Shown here in pieces: positions 38,201 to 45,472 of a stretch of DNA of 64,000 bases (position 1 is its first letter; each line of letters starts with the position of its first letter). Below the pieces are notes generated by a model. It had not been told where the DNA came from, did not search any database, and was given only the letters and a program-made list of their open reading frames with translations. The translations under genes and the position numbers were made by a program. Origin of the DNA: Chryseobacterium sp. Leaf405 (GTDB lineage Bacteria; Bacteroidota; Bacteroidia; Flavobacteriales; Weeksellaceae); contig NZ_LMQN01000012.1 in assembly GCF_001425355.1 (NCBI RefSeq), positions 727,254-791,253 on the forward strand, written 5' to 3'.

Positions 38201-38871
38201 CGGGAGACTTTGGTGTTTTGGATGCAGGAGCTGCACCATCAGGTCCAAGTTATACTTACCTTTGGAGTACGGGAGCTACAACGCAGACCATCTCTGTTAA
38301 TACGCCGGGAACGTATTCTGTAACAATCAATAATGGGACTTGTTCGAAAGTTTTTAGTGCTCAGTTATTAAATCCTGATTTGCCTCAGTTTACAAATGTT
38401 GCGTATGAAAATCATATTTTGACAATCTCCACGACAAATCCAACAAACGGAATTTTAGAGTTTTCAATTGATGGAGGGGTAACATGGCAGAATTCAAGTA
38501 TTTTCTATAATGTTTTAGATAATTCCAATTATAATTTAGCCGTTAGGGTTAAAGATGCTAAATGTTCTACTACATTACAGTTTTTCACATTTATTGTAAG
38601 CAATGCGATTACTCCAAATTCTGATGGTAAAAACGATTCGGTAGACTTTACGGGAATTAGCAATTATAACAATTTTGCAGCTTCAATTTTTGACAGATAC
38701 GGTCAGGAAGTATTTAAAGCAAGCAAAGGAGATACGTCATGGTACGGTACATTAAGAGGAAGTCTTCCTCTTCCAACGGCCACTTACTGGTACAGAGTAC
38801 AATGGGAAAATCCTGCAAGCAAGAAATTAGAGCTCCGTTCAGGATGGATATTACTGAAAAACAGGAATTAA
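35260..38871 (+). CDS. Long choice-of-anchor L protein with T9SS type B sorting domain
   Basis: Predicted exported adhesin, 1203 residues, about 400 longer than its two neighbours. Signal peptide 1-24 (ending VFAQ). Choice-of-anchor L domain about 45-310 (AGAFIDVNAAGYPES, TTNFPFAKGIVLTTGFA, YIEFDFVPASTTVTFRYLFA). The extra length is a tandem duplication of one Ig-like unit: ITLNGSASVYPAGTTFSW / TTINASTSIIPAGSTIAW, GGNIVSGANTL twice, ICAGESVTLTASGG three times in variants, and ADANAGNTNTI twice. The sorting domain is NAITPNSDGKNDSVDF, FDRYGQEVFK, LPTATYWYRV, GWILLKN. Own promoter and terminator. Role beyond surface adhesion or gliding-type display is unknown. Confidence 0.92.
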   Translation: MLNRRTRSLFLALFLVLAGNIVFAQSRSGKDMVTKASSATMKAGAFIDVNAAGYPESNYSVTQLVKDVLISGGGACSAANVSNVVVSPNLAVTNPDRSWGFFSKATTNFPFAKGIVLTTGFARKAGNDFQANLSDPLPSGGDVDLATALNISNSFLKDATYIEFDFVPASTTVTFRYLFASKEYQLNYPCTISDGFALLLKPAGGAYTNLAVLPGGAGPVSVTNIHPAISTPNGNCSAINASYFAGYNNTSIETNYNGRTVPLTATASVVPGQSYHFKMVLADYQDPSFDSAVFLEAGSFDIGVQILNPAGVALPSSINVCDNAPQTFTASVQGNGATYQWLLNNNPITGATNASYTATQPGVYTVQVFLPGNSCPGTGTVTVVGGTSPTVQNATLTACYSPGNAIFNLTSAQSAISTTPGATFAYYLNLADANAGNTNTIGTPTAFPSAGQTVYVSVKTGFCSKVAQLQLVKAPELVATIATPTQLTCTNSQITLNGSASVYPAGTTFSWTTTGGNIVSGANTLNPVINTAGTYTLTLSNTYQPGNVTCTATANVTVTGDSAPPTTGLTASKILICAGESVTLTASGGVTYNWTALPGNGSTQTVTPATTTTYTVTAVGANGCVSQNPATITIQVSQAITVQNATLFKCYAAGGINYDLTEAQPQITTAPGVTFAYYLDIADANAGNTNTIPVPTSFNSAGGQTIYVLVIKGGCRYVVTLQLTSTPQTTLTINPTQQITCTTPQTTINASTSIIPAGSTIAWTATSGGNIVSGANTLTPVVNAGGVYTLTVSNINQPGNLNCTYTANVTVTQNTTLPVATLTSTFMQICSGESVTLTASGGATYNWGNGLPGNGNTQVVSPTSNTTYTVNAVGANGCISATSASITIIVAPPVAVLSASKTKICVGESVTLTASGGITYEWVGLPGNGNTQVVSPTAIGNTTYGVFALGGNGCRVNNATEIIIEVVPAIVSTLQDVYVCAGDFGVLDAGAAPSGPSYTYLWSTGATTQTISVNTPGTYSVTINNGTCSKVFSAQLLNPDLPQFTNVAYENHILTISTTNPTNGILEFSIDGGVTWQNSSIFYNVLDNSNYNLAVRVKDAKCSTTLQFFTFIVSNAITPNSDGKNDSVDFTGISNYNNFAASIFDRYGQEVFKASKGDTSWYGTLRGSLPLPTATYWYRVQWENPASKKLELRSGWILLKNRN

Positions 38872-38897
38872 ATAAATAATCTTTCTGTAAATTGACG

Positions 38898-38931
38898 AAA
38901 AAGCCTTTAGTTTTATCTAAAGGCTTTTTTA
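38898..38931 (+). terminator. Intrinsic terminator
   Basis: A perfect 13-bp stem AAAAAGCCTTTAG with CTAAAGGCTTTTT, six-base loop, then T. Confidence 0.93.
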
Positions 38932-38976
38932 TATCAAAAAAAGTGAAATATATGTGAGATTTATTTAAAAATAAAT

Positions 38977-38984
38977 TAAATTTG
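38977..38984 (+). promoter_or_regulatory. -7 promoter box of the third type B adhesin gene
   Basis: TAAATTTG fits TAnnTTTG exactly and lies 18 bases before the ATG at 39002; a TTTA about 13-16 bases upstream may be part of the -33 region. Confidence 0.6.
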
Positions 38985-39001
38985 TTGAAACATATATTCT
39001 T

Positions 39002-41380
39002 ATGAAGAGATATCTAATGCTATTTTCATTTTTTTTAGTCTCGGGTAATTTTATCTACGCCCAAAAACAAATATCAAGAAAACCTCAACGAGAAACAACT
39101 TCCACAACTTCAAAAGCGGGTGCATTTATCGATGTAAATGTTCCTTCATATCCTGCCTCTGCTTATACACCTGAACAACTTGTAAAGGATGTTTTAATTT
39201 CTTCAGGAACAAACAGTTGTGTAACTCCAAATGTATCTAATGTTACCGTAAGCCCAAATCAGGCAGCAACTGTGGCAGATAGAGCCTGGGGATATTTTAA
39301 CAGAGGAACAACGAATTTTCCTTTTAAAGACGGTATCGTTTTATCTACAGGTTTTGCAAGAAAAACTGGAAATGCATTGGAAGCTTTTACATTAAGTGAT
39401 AACCTTTCCACAGGAAGTGACCCAGATCTGGCTGCGGCAATAGGAGCTACTGGATTTTTAACCAATGCTGCAATCCTAGAATTTGACTTTGTACCGACTT
39501 CTTCTCAGGTAAAATTTAATTATTTGATGGCTTCTGAAGAATATACCGGAAGTTTCCCATGTAGCTTTGCAGATGCCTTTGCATTATTATTAAGACCTAC
39601 TGCAGGGGGACCATATGTAAACATGGCAGTATTGCCTGCTCCAGGAACAGGACCTGTAAGTGTAACGAATATCCACCCTCAAAATAGTGATGGAGGTTTC
39701 GACATGGGATGTGGTGCACCTAATGCCACTTTCTTTGCAGGATATAATGTACCATCAATTCAAACAAACTTTAACGGGAGAACAATTCCTTTAACTGCTA
39801 CGGCTACTGTTGTTGCAGGACAATCATACCATTTTAAGATGGTAGTTGCCGATTACGGACAGTTTGGTGTCGACAATGTATATGATACTGCTGTATTCTT
39901 GGAAGGAGGATCTTTCAACATCAGTGTTGAATTGCAGGATCCAAGCGGAGCGGTATTGCCGGAGGAAATTAATGTTTGTGATAATGCCCCTCAGGTGATA
40001 ACAGCATCTATTAACGATCCTAGTTTACAATATCAATGGTATTTAAACGGAGTGGCTATTCCGGGAGCTACATCACCAACTATTACAGCAACTCAGCCTG
40101 GTAATTATGAGATTCAGGTTATTTATCCATCAAGTCCTTGTCCGGGTAAGGCTAATATTAAAATTAACGGAGGCACAACGCCTGCTGCTACAGACGCATC
40201 ACTGCTTTTATGTACCACTCCTGATGTAACATGGTTTGATCTTAACAATGCAAAACCTATGATTAGTACAACACCGGGTGCAGTTTTCCGTTTTTATGTT
40301 AATCAGGCAGACGCTATAGCTCAAAATAATAATTATATTCAGAATATTTTACAGTATAATGGTACTGACGGACAAATCTTGCACGTTGTTGTATCCAATG
40401 GAGGATTCTGTAGTAAAACAGTTAAATTAACTTTATTAAAAGAAGCAACTCCAATAGCTCAAGTAGTAGCATCAAGAATAAAAGTTTGTCCAGGAGATGT
40501 TGTAGATTTTACAGCGTCAGGAGGTTCAACTTACGAATGGGTGAATTTTCCGGGAACAGGAAATACTCAATCTACAGCAGTAAATCAGACGACTACTTTC
40601 GAAGTGTATGCTATAGGACCGAAAGGATGTAGATCTTTCAAACCTGCCAAAGTAATTGTAGAAGTTGTTCCTGAATTTACTTCTCCACTACAGGATGTTG
40701 AAATGTGTATGGGTGACAGAGTTATTTTAGATGCAGGAGCAGGACCGGCTTATACCTATTTATGGAGTACGGGTGAAATTACTCAGACGATTAATGTAGA
40801 TCAGTTGGGAATTTATACGGTGACAATTAAAAACGGATATTGTGAAAGAACTTTCACCGCTAAAGTATTGGCAGCAGCTTCTCCGTTTGTTTCTCATGTT
40901 GATTACAGCAATAATACACTTACGGTTACAGCAGAAGTTCCCATGATCAATAATTATCCTCAAACGGCAGAATATTCTGTTGATGGAGGGATCACTTGGC
41001 AGGCTTCAAATGTATTTACCGGACTTCAAAATAATACGACGTATGAAATTCAGGTAAGAACGGTTGGAACTCATTGTGTGGGAGCTTTAGAATTCTTCAC
41101 ATTGCATATTTCTAACATTATTACTCCGAATCAGGATGGTGTAAATGATACATTAGATCTTACGGCTTTGGGAGCATTCAATAACTTCACAGGATCTGTT
41201 TATGACAGATACGGTTCTGAAATGTTCAGGTTCTCGAAAGAAAATCCGATCTGGAACGGGACAGTAGGAGGTAAAAAATTACCAACTGCAACCTATTGGT
41301 ACAAATTCAACTTCCAGTATCCGAAATCGAAAGTAAATATGAGCCAATCTGGATGGATCATGTTGAAAAACAGAGATTAA
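39002..41380 (+). CDS. Choice-of-anchor L protein with T9SS type B sorting domain
   Basis: Predicted exported adhesin, 792 residues, closest in layout to the 800-residue paralogue. Signal peptide 1-20 (ending IYAQ) and a basic linker (RKPQRE). Choice-of-anchor L domain about 38-320 (AGAFIDVNVPSYPAS, TTNFPFKDGIVLSTGFA, LEFDFVPTSSQVKFNYLMA, FKMVVADYG). Ig-like modules: QWYLNGVAIPGATSPTITA, VCPGDVVDFTASGGSTYEW and RVILDAGAG. The sorting domain has NIITPNQDGVNDTLDL, YDRYGSEMFR, LPTATYWYKF and GWIMLKN. Phrases such as RFYVNQADAIAQNNNYI are nearly identical to the first paralogue, showing that these two are sisters and that the middle gene expanded. Ends at a strong terminator facing rsmA. Confidence 0.92.
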   Translation: MKRYLMLFSFFLVSGNFIYAQKQISRKPQRETTSTTSKAGAFIDVNVPSYPASAYTPEQLVKDVLISSGTNSCVTPNVSNVTVSPNQAATVADRAWGYFNRGTTNFPFKDGIVLSTGFARKTGNALEAFTLSDNLSTGSDPDLAAAIGATGFLTNAAILEFDFVPTSSQVKFNYLMASEEYTGSFPCSFADAFALLLRPTAGGPYVNMAVLPAPGTGPVSVTNIHPQNSDGGFDMGCGAPNATFFAGYNVPSIQTNFNGRTIPLTATATVVAGQSYHFKMVVADYGQFGVDNVYDTAVFLEGGSFNISVELQDPSGAVLPEEINVCDNAPQVITASINDPSLQYQWYLNGVAIPGATSPTITATQPGNYEIQVIYPSSPCPGKANIKINGGTTPAATDASLLLCTTPDVTWFDLNNAKPMISTTPGAVFRFYVNQADAIAQNNNYIQNILQYNGTDGQILHVVVSNGGFCSKTVKLTLLKEATPIAQVVASRIKVCPGDVVDFTASGGSTYEWVNFPGTGNTQSTAVNQTTTFEVYAIGPKGCRSFKPAKVIVEVVPEFTSPLQDVEMCMGDRVILDAGAGPAYTYLWSTGEITQTINVDQLGIYTVTIKNGYCERTFTAKVLAAASPFVSHVDYSNNTLTVTAEVPMINNYPQTAEYSVDGGITWQASNVFTGLQNNTTYEIQVRTVGTHCVGALEFFTLHISNIITPNQDGVNDTLDLTALGAFNNFTGSVYDRYGSEMFRFSKENPIWNGTVGGKKLPTATYWYKFNFQYPKSKVNMSQSGWIMLKNRD

Positions 41381-41398
41381 TTACAATATATAATACCT

Positions 41399-41436
41399 AA
41401 AAAGCCTTTCAAAATTTTTGAAAGGCTTTTGTTTTT
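41399..41436. terminator. Intrinsic terminator between convergent genes
   Basis: AAAAGCCTTTCAAAA and TTTTTGAAAGGCTTTT form a long stem with T on the plus side and A on the other, so it can serve both the adhesin gene and the rsmA gene on the minus strand. Confidence 0.9.
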
Positions 41437-41466
41437 ATGGAAATTGATTAAATATTTAAATCAAAA

Positions 41467-42237
41467 CTATCTGTTTTCTTTCCAAAGTTGGGTAAATGAA
41501 ATAAAGTCGGTCACGCTCAGTTCCTCGGCTCTTTTATCCATAAATTCATGCGTTTTTAAAGCTTCAGGAATATCTAAAATCTTTAACGCATTAGACAGTT
41601 TTTTTCTTCTTTGATTGAATCCTGCTTTTACGATTTGCTTAAAAAGAACTTCATTTCCTGCCAATCCTTCTTTCGGATTTCTTGTTAATCTGATGACTCC
41701 AGATTTTACTTTTGGCGGTGGATTAAATACATTTTCATGAACTGTAAACAGATATGAAGTATCGTAATAAGCCTGAACCAAAACTGTCAGTATTCCGTAA
41801 TCTTTTGTTCTTGGAACTGCTGCAGTTCTTTCCGCAACTTCTTTCTGGAACATCCCGACCATTTCAGGGATTTGTGTATAATAATCGATAATTTTAAACA
41901 AGATCTGCGAAGAAATATTGTATGGGAAATTACCGATAATAGCGATCTGTTCATCTTTCATAAACTGGAAATCCTGTTTCAGAAAATCTCCTACAAAAGT
42001 TTCTTCTGTTACTTTAGAATAGTTATTTTTAAGATATTCAATAGATTCTTTGTCAATCTCTGCAAGGTAGATGTTTTGATCCTTTTCAAGAAGATATTTG
42101 GTAAGAACTCCCATTCCCGGGCCAACTTCCATTACATTCTCATAGCCCTCATAACTAAGACCATCTACGATTTTTTTTGCGATGTTTTCATCTGTCAGGA
42201 AATGCTGACCAAGATGCTTTTTTGCTTTTACACTCAA
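41467..42237 (-). CDS. rsmA: 16S rRNA dimethyladenosine transferase
   Basis: SAM-dependent enzyme (KsgA) that dimethylates two adjacent adenosines at the 3' end of 16S rRNA late in small-subunit assembly. The 256 residues show GQHFLTDENIAKKIV (N-terminus), the SAM-binding VMEVGPGMGVLT (about 36-47), and the catalytic NFPYN motif (about 100). The small C-terminal domain has FNQRRKKLSNALK. The start codon is read as TTG; no ATG or GTG lies in a suitable position, since the next methionine is within the SAM-binding region. Divergent from ftsX with about 90 bases between, and convergent with the type B adhesin gene. Confidence 0.96.
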   Translation of the reverse strand: MSVKAKKHLGQHFLTDENIAKKIVDGLSYEGYENVMEVGPGMGVLTKYLLEKDQNIYLAEIDKESIEYLKNNYSKVTEETFVGDFLKQDFQFMKDEQIAIIGNFPYNISSQILFKIIDYYTQIPEMVGMFQKEVAERTAAVPRTKDYGILTVLVQAYYDTSYLFTVHENVFNPPPKVKSGVIRLTRNPKEGLAGNEVLFKQIVKAGFNQRRKKLSNALKILDIPEALKTHEFMDKRAEELSVTDFISFTQLWKENR

Positions 42238-42328
42238 TGTTTTTATGATTTTATTAACAGTGATTTTCTCTTTTTCGTTCCCAAATTTCGGAAGTTTTTT
42301 TCTATTTTAGCCAAAAATTTTAATATTA

Positions 42329-43228
42329 ATGGCTAAATCTGTTGATGAGTTTAATAAGAAAAGGCTTAGGTCTAGCAATATTACAGTAGTAATTAGTATT
42401 GCCTTAGTGTTATTTTTGTTAGGTTTAATGGGACTTATTTTAATTAATGCCCAGAAATATTCTGACTATATCAAAGAGCAGCTTGTAGTAAATGCTTATT
42501 TTGACGAAAATTACGACGCTAAAGATTCTGTAAAAATTGCGAAAATGGAAGCTGAGGTTTTCAAAGAAATACAGACATTGGCTCCTGTAAAAAAGGCGAC
42601 TTACATTACAAGAGAAATGGCATCAAAAGAAGCTAAAAAAAGTATGGGAATTGATACTGATGCGCTTTTTGAAGAAAACATTTTCCCCTCATCGATAGAA
42701 GTTGCCCTTAAACCGGAATATGTAGATCCTGCAAAAATCGATCAGGCACTTAAAGTCATTAAAGCAGTTCCAGGTATTGTCGATGTAAAGAATGACAGCA
42801 GTTTAATGGTGGATGTTTACAATAACCTGAGCAGAATTCTTAAATGGATTTTAGGTTTTTCTGTATTATTTTTAATCTTAGCGGTGGTTTTAATTAACAA
42901 TTCAATCCGTCTGAAAATATTTTCTAAAAGATTTATTATTAAAACCATGCAGCTGGTAGGCGCAAAAAGGAGATTTATTTTAAAGCCGTTTATCATTGAG
43001 GCTATGATTTTGGGAGCCATTGGCGCCGGAATCGGTCTTTTAGCACTGTTTGGAGTTTGGTATTATTTCACAAGCCAGATAGGTTCGGCATTTGTACAGG
43101 ATAACAATCAGTATTTCTGGTTGGTGGTATTAGTATTGGGTGTTGGAGTTTTTATTACGGTTTTAAGTACGGTTGTGGCAACCTGGAGATTCTTAAGATC
43201 AAACGTTGACGATTTATATTATTCTTAA
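42329..43228 (+). CDS. ftsX: Cell division protein FtsX (ABC permease)
   Basis: Membrane subunit of the FtsEX complex, which links division to peptidoglycan hydrolase activation. The 299 residues show TM1 (about 18-38), a large periplasmic loop (40-165) and three more segments (about 172-192, 222-247, 262-285) with the FtsX-type phrase NNSIRLKIFSKRFIIKTMQLVGAKRRFILKPF between TM2 and TM3. The ATPase partner FtsE is not in the window. It overlaps nothing but is followed after two bases by a DUF3098 gene; ftsX, DUF3098, uppP and truB in this order are a typical Bacteroidota neighbourhood. A TATTTTAG stretch at 42303-42310 may be the -7 box. Confidence 0.94.
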   Translation: MAKSVDEFNKKRLRSSNITVVISIALVLFLLGLMGLILINAQKYSDYIKEQLVVNAYFDENYDAKDSVKIAKMEAEVFKEIQTLAPVKKATYITREMASKEAKKSMGIDTDALFEENIFPSSIEVALKPEYVDPAKIDQALKVIKAVPGIVDVKNDSSLMVDVYNNLSRILKWILGFSVLFLILAVVLINNSIRLKIFSKRFIIKTMQLVGAKRRFILKPFIIEAMILGAIGAGIGLLALFGVWYYFTSQIGSAFVQDNNQYFWLVVLVLGVGVFITVLSTVVATWRFLRSNVDDLYYS

Positions 43229-43230
43229 AA

Positions 43231-43533
43231 ATGAGCAAAAAAACAAATAAATTTTCTGCCGACAACTTCGGGAAAGAAACAGTAACTGAAGTTGCAAAGG
43301 AAAATACTTTTTATTTCGGAAAGGAAAACTTTAAGTGGATGCTTATAGGCTTAGCATTTATCGTAGTAGGCTTCCTTTTGATGCTTGGTCCGGATGCCAA
43401 TACCGTAGATGGGAAATTTGATCCGCACGCTTGGAACGACGGTATTTTTTCTATTCGTAGAATCAGAATTGCTCCGTTGTTCGTAGTTATCGGATTCGCA
43501 ATCGAAGTATATGCGATTTTAAAAAGAAAATAG
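43231..43533 (+). CDS. DUF3098 membrane protein
   Basis: A 100-residue protein with two hydrophobic segments (about 36-52, WMLIGLAFIVVGFLLML, and 81-96, IAPLFVVIGFAIEVYAI), separated by a short loop with DANTVDGKFDPHAWNDGIFSIRRI. The N-terminal 30 residues are polar and charged. It matches the small DUF3098 family that accompanies ftsX in Bacteroidota; its function is unknown but the constant linkage suggests a role with FtsX or in envelope growth. It starts two bases after the ftsX stop, so the two are translationally close. Confidence 0.9.
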   Translation: MSKKTNKFSADNFGKETVTEVAKENTFYFGKENFKWMLIGLAFIVVGFLLMLGPDANTVDGKFDPHAWNDGIFSIRRIRIAPLFVVIGFAIEVYAILKRK

Positions 43534-43549
43534 AAAATAATTTTTATTT

Positions 43550-43610
43550 AAAGATTAAGAAATTCGGGAATTTAGAGCTTATATCTAAATCTCTCAGTTT
43601 CTTAATCTTT
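43550..43610. repeat. Long hairpin between DUF3098 gene and uppP
   Basis: Two nested perfect inverted repeats: AAAGATTAAGAAA (43550-43562) with TTTCTTAATCTTT (43598-43610), and inside it ATTTAGA (43570-43576) with TCTAAAT (43584-43590). No continuous T run follows, so it is not a classical terminator; it may attenuate, stabilise an mRNA end, or be a mobile repeat copy. Confidence 0.75.
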
Positions 43611-43625
43611 TAATTTTAAGTACTT

Positions 43626-44444
43626 ATGGATTTAATTACAGCAATTATCATTGCCATTATCGAAGGATTAACAGAATATCTTCCGATCTCTTCAACTGCT
43701 CATATGGGTTTTACCGCAAGTTTAATGGGGTTGGAAGAAACTGAATTTTTAAAAATGTTTCAGGTTTCCATTCAGTTTGGAGCAATTCTTTCCGTTGTAG
43801 TGGCGTATTGGAAAAAATTCTTTGATTTAAAGAACATTCAGCTGTATTTTAAGCTAGGTTTTGCAGTAATTCCTGCGTTGGTGTTAGGATATTTGTTTGA
43901 CGATAAAATTGAAGCGGTATTGGGAAATCAGATTGCCATATCATCCGTGTTAGTTTTAGGTGGAGTAGTTCTTCTTTTTGCCGATAAGTGGTTTAAAAAT
44001 CCAAAAATAAATAACGAAAAAGAAATTACCATAAAAAATGCTGTCACAATTGGCTTTTGGCAATGTTTGGCAATGATGCCCGGAACGAGCAGAAGTGCTG
44101 CTTCCATCATCGGTGGTATGGCGCAAGGTTTAACAAGAAAAGCGGCTGCAGAATTTTCTTTCTTTTTGGCAGTTCCCACCATGTTGGCGGTTACCGTATA
44201 TTCAGTTTTTGTGAAAACGTGGGGTAAAGAAACGTCAACTCCACAAAAGGGTTACGAAATGATCATGGAATCGCAAGATCATATTACGATTTTTATTGTA
44301 GGAAATGTAGTGGCATTTATTGTTGCATTAATTGCTATTAAAGCATTTATAGGAGTTTTAAACAGATATGGTTTCAAACCTTGGGGCTGGTATCGTATTT
44401 TTGTGGGATTGGCTTTGCTGGTTTACTTTTATTTTTTTAAATAG
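43626..44444 (+). CDS. uppP: Undecaprenyl-diphosphate phosphatase
   Basis: Membrane enzyme (BacA type) that dephosphorylates undecaprenyl diphosphate, recycling the lipid carrier for peptidoglycan and other glycans; it also confers bacitracin tolerance. The 272 residues contain the two family signatures: EGLTEYLPISSTAHM (residues 13-27, with the catalytic Glu17 region) and PGTSRSAASI (around 150). About eight membrane segments are visible. The gene stands downstream of ftsX and the DUF3098 gene, but a long hairpin in the 92-base gap may separate transcription. A repeat element follows before truB. Confidence 0.96.
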   Translation: MDLITAIIIAIIEGLTEYLPISSTAHMGFTASLMGLEETEFLKMFQVSIQFGAILSVVVAYWKKFFDLKNIQLYFKLGFAVIPALVLGYLFDDKIEAVLGNQIAISSVLVLGGVVLLFADKWFKNPKINNEKEITIKNAVTIGFWQCLAMMPGTSRSAASIIGGMAQGLTRKAAAEFSFFLAVPTMLAVTVYSVFVKTWGKETSTPQKGYEMIMESQDHITIFIVGNVVAFIVALIAIKAFIGVLNRYGFKPWGWYRIFVGLALLVYFYFFK

Positions 44445-44463
44445 TCAGTCGTTATAATATTTT

Positions 44464-44550
44464 GGGCAGCAATTTCCGTCTTCCACTCCCGCTTTTTTGC
44501 CTCCGCTTTGCTCCGGCAAAAAGAGCTCCGTTCAAGCCGGGCTGCAATTT
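44464..44550. repeat. REP-like palindromic element between uppP and truB
   Basis: GGGCAGCAATTT and GGGCTGCAATTT flank a core with CTTTTTTGCC (44492-44501) and GGCAAAAAG (44515-44523), giving a stem with one bulge. The words TTTCCGTCTTCCACTCCCGC resemble TTTCCCGCTCTCCGCACTCGC in the element at the window end, so the two belong to one dispersed family. Confidence 0.65.
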
Positions 44551-44617
44551 TGTATGTTAAAGAAATTTTCATCAATTGCATCCAAAAACACTAAACTTTA
44601 AAATTTTACTACTCAAA

Positions 44618-45316
44618 ATGACAGCCGAAGATCTACAATCAGGACACATATTTTTATTAGACAAACCATTGGATTGGACTTCATTTCAGGCAGTCAATAA
44701 AATGAAATATAAGCTCAAAAGAGAGTTTAATTTACCCAAAAAATTCAAAATCGGTCATGCCGGAACGCTTGATCCAAGGGCAACCGGACTTTTGATTGTT
44801 TGTTGTGGGAAATTCACAAAGAAAATTTCTGAAATTCAGGATGCTCCAAAAGAATACTGGACAGAAATAAAAATCGGAGTACAGACAGAATCTTATGATA
44901 CCGAAAAACCTGAAATTCTTCATCAGGATATTTCCCAGATTACAGAAGAACAAATTAAAAATGTTTTAGAAAAATTTATTGGCGAAATCGATCAGGTTCC
45001 ACCTGTTTTTTCTGCACTTAAAATCGATGGCAAACGAGCTTATGACATGGCAAGAGCAGGCGAGGAAGTTGAAATGAAATCCAGAAAAACCACCATTCAT
45101 TATATCTCTGATATTAAAATTGATCTTCCGTTAATAAGTTTTACGGTGGGTTGTTCAAAAGGAACCTACATCAGAAGTTTGGCTCATGATATTGGTCAGG
45201 AGCTAGGTGTTGGAGCTTATTTAACTCAATTGAGAAGAACAAAAATCGGAGAATATAAAATTGAAGATGCCACAGCTGATTTTTTAGAAAATGAATTTAC
45301 GTTTGAAAATTTATAA
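44618..45316 (+). CDS. truB: tRNA pseudouridine(55) synthase
   Basis: Forms pseudouridine 55 in the T loop of tRNAs. The 232 residues from the ATG at 44618 show the catalytic block GHAGTLDPRATGLL with the nucleophile D52, the KPLDWTSFQAVNK N-terminus, and the KGTYIRSLAHDIG block. A longer frame opens with a TTG at 44576, but the 14 extra residues do not match the family and the ATG gives the usual N-terminus. The C-terminal PUA-like extension is short, as in many Bacteroidota. Neighbours uppP and ftsX are conserved context. Confidence 0.95.
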   Translation: MTAEDLQSGHIFLLDKPLDWTSFQAVNKMKYKLKREFNLPKKFKIGHAGTLDPRATGLLIVCCGKFTKKISEIQDAPKEYWTEIKIGVQTESYDTEKPEILHQDISQITEEQIKNVLEKFIGEIDQVPPVFSALKIDGKRAYDMARAGEEVEMKSRKTTIHYISDIKIDLPLISFTVGCSKGTYIRSLAHDIGQELGVGAYLTQLRRTKIGEYKIEDATADFLENEFTFENL

Positions 45317-45379
45317 ATGAAATTTTTAACTGTATTCAAAAAGATTTCTATTCAAAGAAAGACTTATTTTAGAAAGTCA

Positions 45380-45387
45380 TAACTTTG
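45380..45387 (+). promoter_or_regulatory. -7 promoter box for rluF
   Basis: TAACTTTG matches TAnnTTTG. With the start codon at 45473 this implies a leader of about 80 bases, which holds a perfect hairpin (45402-45449). Confidence 0.65.
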
Positions 45388-45401
45388 CAAATTCAAACTT
45401 A

Positions 45402-45449
45402 GTTTTTGTCAGATTGAATTATGAGATTACACTTTTTACTGACAAAAAC
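45402..45449 (+). promoter_or_regulatory. Hairpin in the rluF 5' leader
   Basis: GTTTTTGTCAG (45402-45412) and CTGACAAAAAC (45439-45449) are perfectly complementary over 11 bases around a 26-base loop. The hairpin ends 23 bases before the ATG and is placed to influence translation or leader stability. No match to a known riboswitch is evident. Confidence 0.55.
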
Positions 45450-45472
45450 GATACAGCTTACAGAGAGGATTA

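Noticed and set aside
41872..42336. 154-residue plus-strand frame over rsmA
   Set aside because: Antisense to the catalytic region of RsmA and Phe/Ile-rich, typical of an AT-rich shadow frame.
44576..44617. TTG-initiated 14-residue extension of truB
   Set aside because: The extension lacks family similarity and the ATG at 44618 gives the normal N-terminus.
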